A stretch of 64,000 nt of DNA from Canna indica. Its lineage: Eukaryota; Streptophyta; Magnoliopsida; Zingiberales; Cannaceae. Numbering within the stretch: position 1 is the first letter of the stretch; every line of letters begins with the position of its first letter. Where the stretch lies: contig CP136890.1 in assembly GCA_034359265.1 (NCBI GenBank), forward strand, positions 44,676,501 to 44,740,500, in the 5' to 3' direction. Shown here piece after piece: positions 8,801 through 19,730 of this stretch. Position numbers and translations under genes: made by a program. The notes beneath the pieces are model-generated. The model ran no database searches, was not told the DNA's origin, and saw only the letters and a program-made list of their open reading frames with translations.

Positions 8801-10075
8801 TGTTGGCCGAGGGTTTCTCCCTTGTGCTCTATTCTCTTCATGATTATTTTGATGATAACAAACCAAGTCTTTTTAACTAAGTTCTTGAAGCATGAAGGTC
8901 GTAGGTTTGATAAAAGACATCGGTCTCGATACGGCGTACATTTACGATGACTTATAGAAGTTTGACGTGTGCACCGAAGACGCCATGGACGATTCTAGAG
9001 AACACATGAAAATCTCTCCAAGTTGATGCACGCTGAAGGCCGGAACCCGGAAATGAAGCGCGCAAGAAGAAAGCTGGAAAAAAAAGCTCAACCCAGGTTC
9101 GATCGACTGGTCGATCGACCGAATGAGGTCAAGAATTGGCGGTAGCCAATTCGGTCGACCGAATGTTGCCATAAAGTGGCAGTAGGCCTTCGGTCGCTCG
9201 GCGGTCGCTCGATCGGTCGACCAACGATCAACCAACAAGTGATTGGGCATCGACAACATGCAGAAATATGCCTGTTGACCAGCCCTTTGTTTGGGGGGTT
9301 ATAAATACCCACCCCAAACTCTCTCCCAAGGAGTTAATGATGCTTCTAAGCCTCAAAGAGTGATCTTTAGCATCTTCTAAGCTCTCTCTTGATCAAATCC
9401 ATTTAACCTAGCTCTTGATCCCTCAATCTCAAGTGTTCTTCATTGGAGGGCTCAAGAATAAGAGGTGCTTTCATTGTGATAAGTTCTCTTCACCTTCTTC
9501 TTGTAATTGATTTGTTTTGATTTGTTTTTACTTTAACTTACTTGAGCTTGTAAGAAGACTGAGTGTTGGGTCTTGTGATTAAGAATAAGAGGTGCTTTCA
9601 TTGTGATTTGTTTTTACTTTAACTTACTTCACCTCAATCTCAATCCTGTTAGCAACGAAGGTGTAAACCCACTTGTGTAAACTAAGTTAGGAGTAGGTCT
9701 TAGGAATTGAGGTGGGAAAGCTCACTCGGTAGGAAGGCGGTATACTTCCCGGTATGGAAGTGCCTTCAATGTGAGAGTTGTGTCTTTCCAGTGTAAATTA
9801 AGTCATCGATTGTAAGCTACTCGTAATTTAGTGGATTTGGGTGTGAAATCCTAAGCGCGGTGCTTAGGTAGTGGAGTAGGCATTGGGGCCGAACCAGTAT
9901 AAATCTTTGTGTTAGCATTGATACTCTGTTTGTGTTAATTGCTTTATTATTAATTTCTTTCGCATTTAATCTTTCAATTGTGAATTGCCTAAGTAATCTA
10001 AGAAATGATTAGAATTGAATTTAGGCTAATTGATTTAGTTAACACATTATTCATGCCCCTCTAGTGTGGCCATTT
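8801..10075 (+). repeat. Copia A 5' LTR
   Basis: Starts TGTTGGCC and ends CTAGTGTGGCCATTT; the terminal CACCAACA and first bases of the primer site are lost in a deletion of about a dozen bases before GATATCAGAGC. It contains a dyad-rich U3 with CGGTCGACCG at 9152-9161, a perfect 8-bp hairpin at 9133-9152, a TATA box at 9299-9307 and the shared U5 pattern GGTAGTGGAGTAGGCATTGG then ACCA-TATAAA. Confidence 0.85.
9299..9307 (+). promoter_or_regulatory. TATA box of copia A 5' LTR
   Basis: TTATAAATA follows a G-run. The same TATA at the same place occurs in the related LTRs at 20177, 30700, 46092, 51570 and 60758, always downstream of the GGTCGACC dyads, so these dyads lie in U3. Confidence 0.65.
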
Positions 10076-10139
10076 GATATCAGAGCAGGTCGTAGATTGA
10101 GATTTCACCATCTCCTCTACATCTAGTCTCGATCTGGAA

Positions 10140-10385
10140 ATGATACTAGAGTTGGTAGCATCTATACCTTCTAGGTTCGATGAGTCTAACTTTGGTCTTT
10201 GGAAGAGTAGAATGTACACTTTTCTAAAGACTCAAGGTTTAGGTGTATTTGACATGGTAAAGACTAAATATATTGAACCTAAGAAAAACATGAATGCATG
10301 GACCCAAAAACAAATAAATAGATTTGAATCAAATACAAAAGTCATGAATTGTATTTTTTGTTCTTTGGAAAATGCTATCTTTAAA
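10140..10385 (+). pseudogene. Copia A gag, N-terminal fragment
   Basis: The frame starts at 10140 and reads RFDESNFGLWKSRMYTFLKTQG, the conserved start of the type 1 gag proteins also found at 31506, 52398 and 62034. After about 82 codons it runs into gypsy LTR sequence near 10386, so the open frame to 10454 is part fusion. Confidence 0.8.
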
Positions 10386-11173
10386 AGAACAAAACATAAA
10401 CGCCGAGTTGCCAAGAACGACTTCAAGAATTCTAACAAAAATAGGGTAAACTAGTCACCTACTTTAGAAGGATGATTGGAGAAGAAAATTCAATTGACGG
10501 CCTCCGATTTCGGCCCCGAAATCCGACGGCTTAACCCCAAGCAAGTAGGGGGTAGGCGGCGGCTCCTCCCAAGCCACCGGCTTGAGGAGAAAGGGAGAGA
10601 GGCTGGCTTCGACTGGCTCCTCTCGGCTCGGCTCCAGATGGACGGAATAGAGAAGGAGAGGGAAAGGGGCTTGGCTCAGGCGGCAGCTCGGCTCTGGGGT
10701 GGCGGCGGCTCCAAGGGGAAAGAGGTAGAGGCCCGACTGCTGGCTTGGCTGGCGGCTGGCTCTCTTCTCTCACAATATTGGGTGGCTCCAAAAATAGGAG
10801 CCACAACCAAGGGGAGGGGGTTTTATACTCCCTCCTCAACCCTAACCCCTCTAATCTTTTATCCAACCCGCATCCAACTTAAACCGAATCCGAACCCGCT
10901 AACTTAAATTAACTTAATTAAACTTATTCTAATACAAAAGCAATTAATTAAATACACCCACATGAACATAATTAATAATTATGCTCACACAATATCAAAT
11001 TAAATAATTTTAACTACTCAAGCCTAAATTCATAAATTTCATATCCTACTTACCCGAGCTCGCAAGCTCGCACCGGACCATGAGTCGACTCGGCTCGACC
11101 ACGAACTAGTCCGTTAGGTTAGCAAACACAATATAAGAGGAAAATAATAAAATTAAATATCTAGGATATTACA
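10386..11173 (-). repeat. Gypsy 3' LTR, truncated
   Basis: Starts (minus strand) TGTAATATCC at 11173, right after the purine tract. It matches the 5' LTR over about 10386-10770 (versus about 18540-18925). It contains two adjacent hairpins around 10503-10590. Confidence 0.82.
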
Positions 11174-11190
11174 ATCCTCACTCCTTAAAG
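11174..11190 (-). other. Gypsy polypurine tract
   Basis: Minus strand reads AAGGAGTGAGGAT directly before the LTR start, the primer for plus-strand DNA synthesis. Confidence 0.65.
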
Positions 11191-11220
11191 AAAATTCATC
11201 CTCGAATTTCAGAAAAGAAA

Positions 11221-14200
11221 TTAAGGACTCACCAAATCATCAAATAATGAAGGATAACGCTCGCTCATATCCCGCTCCACCTCACACGTTGCCTCCTGGC
11301 CGGAATGGTGCTCCCACCTGACCTTAACTAAGGGGATATATCTCCTTTGGATCTCAACTTCCGGATCTGCCAGTCTAGCACCTCAACTGGCCGCTCCTCA
11401 TAAGAGACTGCTGAATCCACCTCCACTACGGTGGGCTCGATCACATGGGACTCATCCCGAATGTACTTCTTCAGCATAGATACATGGAACACCGGATGTA
11501 CTCGGTCCATACTAGGAGGTAAGGCCAACTCGTAAGCCACAGCTCCCCTATGCTTGAGAATAGGAAACAACCCAATGAACCTAGGACTTAGCTTTCTTTT
11601 CTTACCAAACCTCACCACCCCTTTCATAGGGGACACCTTGAGGAACACCATGTCCCCTTCAGCGAACTCTACCTCCCTGGCCTTTCCGTCAACATACATC
11701 TTCTGGCGACTCTAAGTTGCTAACAACCTTTCTCTGATTTGCTTCACTTTTTCCACAGCCTCCTCCACCAGATCAGGTCCCATCATAAGGGAATCCCCTG
11801 CCTCAAACCAACGTACAAGCGACCTGCATCTCCACCCATACAACGCCTCAAATCGGGCCATCCCAATGCTGCTATAGTAACTATTATTGTAGGCAAACTG
11901 AATCAGAGGTAAGTGCCTCTCCCAACTGCCCTCTAGGTCTAGGACACATGCCGTCAGCATGTCCTCCAATGTCTGAATAATCCGCTCTGACTGACAATCT
12001 ATCTAAGGGTGAAATACAATATTTAACCGAACTTGAGTACCCAATGCCTCATGGAAAGACTGCCAAAATTGAGCCGTGAACTGAGTACCCTGATCTGAGA
12101 TGATTATAACCGAAACTCCATGATAAGTGACAATCCGATCCAAGAATAACCTCGCATACTTCTCAACTGAAAATGTCGTCCTGACTGGTATGAAGTGCGA
12201 CATCTTGGTTAGGCGATCCACCACTACCCAGATAGAATCATTGCCTTTCCCGGACTTTGGCAACCCAGTCATGAAATCCATGGTTATCTTCTCTCATTTC
12301 TACTCCGGTACCTCTAAGTTCTGGAGCAACCCTGCCGGCTTCAAATGCTCAGCCTTCACCTGCTGACACACCAAACACTTAGACACGAACTCGGCCACCT
12401 CTCTTTTCATGCCTTTCCACCAATACATCTTCGTGGCTCCCGGATGCGTAGTGTATGTGGACCGATGAGCCATCTCTAGTACCTGCTTGCAAACCTTGGC
12501 CAGATCTGGCACCACTATCCTGTTCTTAAACCTCAGGACGCCCTCCGAGTCCACACTGAACCCATTATCTTCATCTCCTCTCTTGGCCAGATCCTTAGTG
12601 AGTGCACAAAAGGCATCCTCCTCCTGCGCTGCCCGCAGCATGTCAACCAATGTGTACTGCACTCTCAAGTGAGCCACCAGCGCACTAGAATCCGATACTG
12701 ACCAGACTACTCCGCCATCCAAACAAAGGGCCAAATCCGGAGCCAACGGCCTCCTCCTGACTGCCAAATACGCCAGACTGCCCATGAACTTCCTGCTCAG
12801 AGCATCACTTACTACATTAGCCTTCCCTGGATGGTACATGATCGTGCAGTCATAGTCCTTCAACAGCTCAAGCCATCTTCTCTGCCTTAGGTTCAACTCC
12901 TTCTGGGTGAGCAAATACTGGAGGCTCTTATGATCAGTGTATATCTCACAAGCCTCGCCATAAAGGTAGTGACGCCACAGCTTCAATGCGAACACCACCA
13001 CTCCAGCTCAAGATCATGGGTTGGGTAATTCTTCTCGTGAACCTTCAACTGCTTGGAGGCATAAGCTATCACCCTGCCATTCTACATCAGCACACAACCC
13101 AAGCCGACCCGGGAGGCATCACAATAAACCACAAACCCTCCCGACCCCGAAGGTACTGCTAGAACTGGTGCCAACGTCAAGTGGTCCTTGAGCTTCAGAA
13201 AGCTCTCCTCGCACTTACTGTCCCATTCAAAATTGACCTTCTTCTGGGTGAGGCAGGTCAATGGCGCTGCAATCCTGGAGAAATTCTTCACAAACTTTCT
13301 GTAATAACCTGCCAACCCCAGAAAACTACAAATCTCCGAGACATTAGTCGGCCTCTTCCAATTCTGATCTGCTTCAATCTTTGCAGGGTCCACTTTTATT
13401 CATTCCTTGGACATCACAAGGCCAAGAAACCCCACACTCTCTAGCTAGAACTCACACTTGGAGAATTTGTCATACAATCTGTGCTCCCTGAGAGTTTCGA
13501 GAACTACCCCCAAGTGCTTAGCATTCTCCTCCTTGCTCTTGGAATAAATCAAAATAACATCAGTGAACACAATCACAAACTTATCCAGTTATTCCTTAAA
13601 CACTTGGTTCAGCAGGTCCATAAATATTGTAGGTGCATTAGTCATCCCGAAGGACATCACCAGGAACTCAAAGTGCCCATACCTCGACCTGAAAGTAGTC
13701 TTGGGGATGTCATTGTCCCGAATCCTCAACTGATGATACCCTGATCGCAGGTCAATCTTAGAAAACCACTGAGCTCCATGAAGCTGATCAAACAAGTCAT
13801 CAATCCTGGGCAACAAATATCGATTCTTTACTGTTACCTTATTAAGCTACCGGTAATCAATGCACATTCGCATGGACTCATCCTTCTTCTTTACAAAGAG
13901 CACTGGAGCACCTCAAGGTGAAACAGTGGGGCGAATGAAACCCAAGTCAAGCAGCTCCTGCAATAGGGACTTCAACTCCCTCAAGTCAGCTGGTGCCATC
14001 CGATATGGTGGAATGAAGATCGGCTTCACCCCTGGCTGCAAATCATTACAGAATTGGATCTCACTATCTGGAGGTAACCCTGACAACTCCTCTGGGAACA
14101 CATCAGAGAACCCGTATACCACGGGCGTCCCCCCGATGTCCGTGGCCGCGCCTTCACCGTCCTCTGCCACTGACACAAAGGCCAAAAAGGACTGACATCC

Positions 14201-15866
14201 GCCAAAGAGTAACTTTTGGGTTCTAAGAGCTGAAATCACTATCAACGACTCACCCCTTCCCTCACCCTAGAAGGTAAACTGGGGCAATCCGGGTAACTGA
14301 AGGTCATAGTCTTAGCCCTGTAATCTACTGAGGCGAAATGGTCCGCAACCAGTCCATGCCCAAGATCACATCAAGCTCCAACATCGGCAGGAGTGTTAAA
14401 TCGGCCATCAACACATGCCCACAAATGACAACCTCGCAGTCTCGAAAGACTATCTCTGCCACCACATAAACACCCGTAGGTGTAGACACCACAAGGGGCA
14501 AATCAAGCACAGAAGGTACCCCTACCAACTTAGCAGCAAACAAAGTAGACACGAAAGAGTGCGTAGCACCCGAATCAAACAAGACATAAGTAATAGCGGA
14601 ACCAATAGTAAGGTTACTTGACACTACTGTCCTGGACACCTTAGTGCCCTCCTGGTTCATAGCAAACACTCGTGCAGTGGGCCTCTCTGAACGACCAGCT
14701 CGCTGGCCTCCTCCCTGAGTCTGACCCCTCTAAGCTACAGAACCCACTGACATCGGTGCCTTTCCTCTAGTTTGATTAGGCTGCTGACTGCCGTTGCTAG
14801 GGCAATCCTTTTTGTAGTGCCCAGTCTGCCCATAACTGAAACATCCCTCTGATTGTCCCCAGCAAGTCCCCCAGTGCCTCCTGTAACATTGGTTACACTG
14901 TTGTGGCCCAGATGATGCTCCTGATCCTGGACCCTTGGAACTGTTATGACCTCCGCCCTGCGGCGGATACGTTGCCTTGAGAAGTACCCTCAGAATGAGC
15001 TGGCCGACCCCCTAAATGCTGGGGCCGAAACTTCTTCTTATGAGGCCCATCATGCTTGTCTGTCGGTACCAGTGCTTCCATCCGAAGTGCCTCATCAACG
15101 ATTTGGGCAAATGAAGTCTCCTCCGTGTAATGGACCAGTCTGGTAATCTGCGGCCTCAGTCCCTCAACAAACCTCTTGACCCTGGCGGTTTCTGTGGCAA
15201 TCAAGGTGGGATGGTACTTCGAGAGTCGTGTGAACTGCATCTCATAATCTGATACTGACATGCTACCCGTCTGACGCAGTAGCTCGAACTCCTTTGCCCG
15301 CCTGTCCCGGACGGTCATCGGTAGGTACTTCTCCACCATAGCAGCTCTAAACTCCTCCCTAGTTGGGGGCGGTGCATCTGCTGCTCGGTGGTCCCTCCAG
15401 GTATAGAGCCAATCCTTAGTTGGTCCTCTCAACTATAACCCAATCAGTCGAGCAGTCGTCTCAGAAGAACAACCAAGCTCCCTGCACAGCTCATAGCAAT
15501 CTCCCAGGAAACTGGTGACCTCCACCCGCTGATCTGTCCCTGTATACTTCGGTGGCCTGAATGCGATGAAATCTGCATAAGAAGGTGCTCTGGGGCTCTG
15601 ACCACCGGTGCTACTGGCTAGACCAACTCTGGTGCTGCGGGTGCTGCCAGTACTGGTTGTGGCTGCTGCCTCAACTCCTTCTCCCTGCAGAACGCCTCAG
15701 TCAGCTGAGCCACTCGGGCATGCAATTGAACAACCATGGGATCCTGTCCCACATCCTCTCGGGACTGTGGTGGTCTCCCACGACCCCGGCCCCGAGCTCG
15801 GCCTCGGCCTCAGTGCTTAGAAGAGTTGCTGTCACTAGCGCTCCTTGCGGCATCAAAAGCCTCCAT
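11221..15866 (-). pseudogene. Gypsy gag-pol polyprotein, degenerate
   Basis: Start ATG at 15866, stop at 11221-11223. In order: gag (15866-14944) with the retrotransposon gag core RGPTKDWLYTWRDH; zinc knuckle at 14843-14802, where the second Cys is Tyr (CFSYGQTGHYKKDC); aspartic protease at 14669-14325 with intact DSGATHSF; reverse transcriptase at 14130-13480, where the catalytic FIDD box has become FTDV (13567-13553); RNase H at 13130-12780; integrase zinc-binding region near 12450-12360; integrase core at 12281-11900, with a stop just before the third catalytic residue; chromodomain-type C-terminus at about 11400-11221. Many stops, several of the CAG or CGA to TAG or TGA kind expected from decay of methylated cytosine. 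Confidence 0.88.
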
Positions 15867-15997
15867 CGATCTGGAATCACCAGAAAGAAAATATCAAATT
15901 TTAAACAATTCAATTCACCCTAAGTCGTTAAATAAATAAACCACAAGTTGCACTGAGGTGCAGACTTAGCCCATTGATCTCATAGCATGCCCCTACT

Positions 15998-16515
15998 TAG
16001 GGCTGGCAACGGAGCGGATACGGTGCGGATATTGGATTATCCGTATCCGCACCGCACCCCATATCCGCCCATCCGTATCCGCTACGGATGTGAATATGGA
16101 TATCCATATCCGCACCGCTTCAAATACGGATATCCGCATCGCATCTGTATCCGCACCGTATTTAATAAAAATATATTAAAATTATATATTTAATTAAAAA
16201 AATCAATAAATTATCAATTCATTGATCCAAAACAAATATATAATATACTTCAAAATTAATCTTGACATGAAATTACCATAGAGCTCTTATATATATTAAT
16301 AACTTATATGGGCAAAATAGTAATTCAGGGATGCGAATAGGCAATGCAGATACAGTACGGATACACAGCCATATCCGTATCTGCACCATATCCGCGCGGA
16401 TATAAGTTCCTAAATCCGTATCCGTATCCATATCCATTTTTACTTGCGGATATGGATCGGATACGGTGCGGATGCGGTTTTTAGTTAGCGGATGCGGATA
16501 AAATTGCCACCCCTA
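15998..16515. mobile_element. hAT-type MITE with GGATACGG/GGATATCC arrays
   Basis: The ends TAGGGCTGGCAAC and (inverted) TAGGGGTGGCAAT form short inverted repeats, flanked by a perfect 8-bp duplication CCCCTACT (15990-15997, 16516-16523). An 8-bp duplication with TAGGG-type ends is a hAT hallmark. The 518-bp element has no coding capacity. Both arms are built of many copies of GGATACGG, GGATATGG and inverse motifs around an AT-rich centre. It sits in the gypsy leader between the primer site and gag. Confidence 0.85.
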
Positions 16516-16590
16516 CCCCTACTGTATACTAACATGCTAGCAATGCCCTATACGGTGACAACTCTTGGTCGTAGTCAGACTGAACCACAT

Positions 16591-16602
16591 GCTTTGATAC
16601 CA
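16591..16602 (-). other. Gypsy primer-binding site
   Basis: Minus strand TGGTATCAAAGC, complementary to initiator tRNA-Met with one change from the usual TGGTATCAGAGC, three bases after the LTR end. Confidence 0.75.
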
Positions 16603-16605
16603 CAT

Positions 16606-18925
16606 TATCACGCCCCAACTTAGAGTCACGTGACCGGCCAGGGTATACGTGGCTATACCCCGCAGCCTAAACCATGCATATGCCAACTCAACCAATAAAA
16701 TGTAGCAGAAAAGAAATAACAAGTTTTATTTCAATGAAAAGCGAACCAAAACAGAGTTCAACTCAAATGAAATGAAAAGTGCGGAAATAACATTTTAAGT
16801 TCAACAATTCAAAAGTTCCGATATAATAAAGTCTGATATAAATGACATAAATGCCCTCAGGGCTACAACTCCAAATCAAACTAATACAAGTGCATGACTA
16901 CTACCAAAAGACTCAACTACGACCCTATCTAGGACTGCTATGAGATCAAGCGGCTCCTCTGCCCTCCAGCGGCGCCAAGTGCAACCAACCCACCACACTG
17001 GTCAGGCTCTACAAAACAAAAATCAAACGACAATGGGTGAGTATAAAGAACTTAGCGAGCGGTTCTACCAACCCTCACAAATAAATATCACATAGATAAC
17101 AAGAATGAAAATCTATCTTTATAGAAGGTAAAGTCAAGAAGGTGTGACTAGCCAACAGGCCAACGGGTCACACATGCCCCAAGGCATCTTACCCTCCAAC
17201 AGTGGAGAAACATCAGGCCGAAGCCTACCATGCCCGAAGGCAACAAGACATACTAGGATAATCGGGAAGGCCCTCGGAACTTATCCTAGTATAAGGAACC
17301 TCGGGAGCAATTGGGAAAAGCCCTCCGAACTTACTCCGCGAGACATGATATCACAAGAGTAACTGGGCAGGCCCTCTGAACTTACTCTTCTAAGACATCA
17401 CAGGAATAATTGGGAAAGGCCCTCCGAACTTATTCTTTAAAAACCACCTCGGGGATAATCGGGTAGGCCCTCCGAACTTATCCCACGAGGCCAATTCAGA
17501 ACAATCGGAAAAGGCCCTCCGAACTTGTTCTGCAGGTTGGGAATTAGTCATCCAACCTCCCAGGCTTAGCCCGCAATCCAGCTCCTAATCGAGCCGCTCC
17601 GCCATTCGCAAGGATATGACACATCATTAAGTCAAGACTCTTCTACGGTGTCCTGGGGTGTCCTCATTAGGAAGTGTCTCAACACTCCATACCCGACCCC
17701 TATCTCTTAGATCCGCAATGTCATGAACCATGTGGTTTTATTTCATGCATACTTTATAAGTTGGTTCATAACAGATTATGTTCACCCTTAACCCAATTTT
17801 TATTATGTAATTGAAATTTTGTTCACCAAGATTAGGGTTTTGTTTTAGGTCACTGTTCTGCCCAGAACTGATGTGTCTAACCCGAATCTAGTCTCCAAAG
17901 TGTGTCCTACATTTCCAAACTATGTTTTCTAATCGAAACGATAGGTTACGCGACTATATGCACAGAAATACACACACCACAACAAATAATCTAAAAACAG
18001 CACAGATTCAACATTTCAGCATAAAATTCCAGCAACATACAATTTCAGCATATCATGAAATTAGATCCGAAAATTTATAGAAATTAGCTCCTTAATTATC
18101 TTTAGGTCAGAATACTAATCTCAAGATTTTTTTCACAGAATTCATGCTTTTTAATCAAGATAAAAAAAAGAATCTACCATGCTTTAATCAAGAAATAATA
18201 TCAAGATTAAAAATCCCCCTTCTCAAGAATCCCCATTGCATATATTACAAGATCTTGATCCTAATCATGATTTCTACCCACAAATCACATATTTAATGCA
18301 AGCATGCAATCCACATATCAAGAACTCAAACTAGGAGAAAAGATCAAGATTTTCATGTCAAGGAAACAAGAAGGCTCATTCGGGCTTTTCATCTAACACC
18401 TTGAGGGTGACCCCAGTTTCTCCCTTGGCCGAGCACCCCTAGGTTTACGCTAGGGCTGCCGAGCCCCATAAGGGAGAGATTTGGGTCTCCTCAAACACGA
18501 ATTCCAAGAAATACAGCAAAAACTCAAAAAACAAATCAAGAACAAAACATAAACGCCGAGCCACCAAGAACGGCTTCAAGAATTCGAACAAAAAACTGAA
18601 GAGAGAGGGTAAACCACTCACCAAATTTAGAAAGATGATTGAAGAAGAAAATCCAATCGACGGCCTCCGATTTCGGCCCCGAAATTTGGTGGCTCAAGCC
18701 CAAGGAAGAAGGGGACAGGCGGCGGCTCCTCCTAAGCCGCCGGCTTGAGGAGAAAGGGAGAGAGGAAGGGAGAGGGGTTGGGTTCGGCTAGCTCCTCTCG
18801 GCTCGGATCTAGAGGGAAGGAAGAGAGAAAGAGAGGGAAAGGGGCTTAGCTCAGGCGGCGGCTCGGCTCTGGGGTGGCGGCGGCTCCAAGGGGAAAGAGG
18901 GAGAGGGCCGGCTGCTGGCTTGGCT
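16606..18925 (-). repeat. Gypsy 5' LTR, start missing
   Basis: Ends (minus strand) GGGGCGTGATA at 16606; the expected CA terminus has become TA. It joins MITE-like sequence at about 18925, losing about 400 bp present in the other LTR. It contains an array of six hairpins at 17250-17532. Confidence 0.82.
17250..17532 (-). repeat. Six-unit hairpin array inside the gypsy LTR
   Basis: Six consecutive imperfect units of 42-55 bp share a core close to TCGGGAAGGCCCTCCGAAC flanked by complementary arms. The arms differ between units yet still pair: 17250-17261 with 17281-17292 (12 bp), 17304-17310 with 17331-17337 (7, with a wobble in the transcribed strand), 17355-17362 with 17382-17389 (8), 17404-17409 with 17430-17435 (6), 17452-17458 with 17478-17484 (7), 17497-17504 with 17525-17532 (8). 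Loops are 19-20 nt. The paired changes point to maintained RNA or DNA structure. Confidence 0.8.
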
Positions 18926-19730
18926 GGTATTGTGGATTGTGGATTGCCTTGGTATTGTGGATTGCCTTGGTAATATAGATTGCCATCAAAGTGGTAATCT
19001 AGATTGCTCAATTGAGAGGTGTCTATGTGGATTACCTCTGAAGTGGTAATCTTGAATTAATTTTTATGACAAAATTGCCCTCCTTGAACTCTAGCTTTTT
19101 TACAAGTTCTTTGCTTCTCCCACGACTTCTCCCATGACATAATATTATTATAATAATATAATATAATATTACAATATTATATTATATTATTATATTATAT
19201 TATTATATTATGTTATATTATATTACATTATTTTTAATATTATATATAATATAATATAATATAATAATATAATAATATAATGTTATATTATTATTATAAT
19301 ATAATAATATTATACTATAATATAATATAATATAATATAATATAATATAATATAATATAATATAATATAATATAATATACTATAATATAATATAATATAA
19401 TATAATATAATATTATTACTATAATTATTATTATTATTATATTATATATATACATACCTATATATATATATATATATATAATAGTATATAATATGATTAA
19501 TTATAATATATTTGTGAAAATGGTATTTTCGCAAAGTATATCGCATTACTTGGTAATGTATTTGTTATACCAAATATGTCTATGTGAATTCTAGCACTCT
19601 TATCATAACATTAGTTGTGCATACCAAACACTATATTCTACATTACAGGCAATATTTTTAGTGACAATCTATCTGAAAGGTAATCTAGATTGCTTAGTAA
19701 TCTGAAAAGTAATGCACCAAACGCCACCTA
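18926..19730. mobile_element. MITE-like element with AT-rich core, truncated
   Basis: GGTAATCTAGATTGC near 18990 recurs inverted near 19685 (GCAATCTAGATTACC on the reverse strand), with an outer TGGCGTTTGGTGCATTAC end only on the right (reverse complement of about 19707-19727). The left tip is missing. It replaces the ends of both the gypsy 5' LTR and the copia A 3' LTR, so it marks a deletion or insertion after both. Confidence 0.5.
19139..19500. repeat. AT-only low-complexity tract
   Basis: About 360 bp almost entirely of ATAAT, TAATA and TATA units, including a long run of the 5-mer ATAAT at about 19315-19410. It forms the centre of the MITE-like piece. Confidence 0.8.

Larger units (their letters stand above)
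10386..18925 (-). mobile_element. Tekay-like chromovirus gypsy element
   Basis: A minus-strand gypsy element. Its 5' LTR is at 16606-18925, gag-pol at 15866-11221, polypurine tract at 11174-11190 and 3' LTR at 11173-10386. A chromodomain-like C-terminus and the order protease, RT, RNase H, integrase place it in the chromovirus (Tekay/Del) group. The LTRs are reciprocally truncated: the 3' LTR lacks about 1.9 kb of its end, and the 5' LTR lacks about 400 bp of its start. A full LTR would be about 2.7 kb, as in the related element at 36162-38871. No target duplication can be seen because both ends are broken. Confidence 0.88.

Noticed and set aside
10476..10907. 143-codon frame rich in Gly and Arg
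   Set aside because: It lies wholly in the GC-rich part of a gypsy LTR, has an overlapping frame on the other strand, and matches no protein pattern.
15585..15923. Plus-strand frames opposite the gypsy gag start
   Set aside because: Shadows of the Pro/Gly/Arg-rich gag sequence on the minus strand.
17250..17532. CRISPR-like array (regularly repeated units)
   Set aside because: Units are imperfect, unevenly spaced, inside a plant LTR, and the variable parts are complementary arms rather than independent spacers.
19139..19500. Possible matrix-attachment or origin-like AT tract
   Set aside because: Pure AT microsatellite in the centre of a MITE-like element; nothing supports a function.
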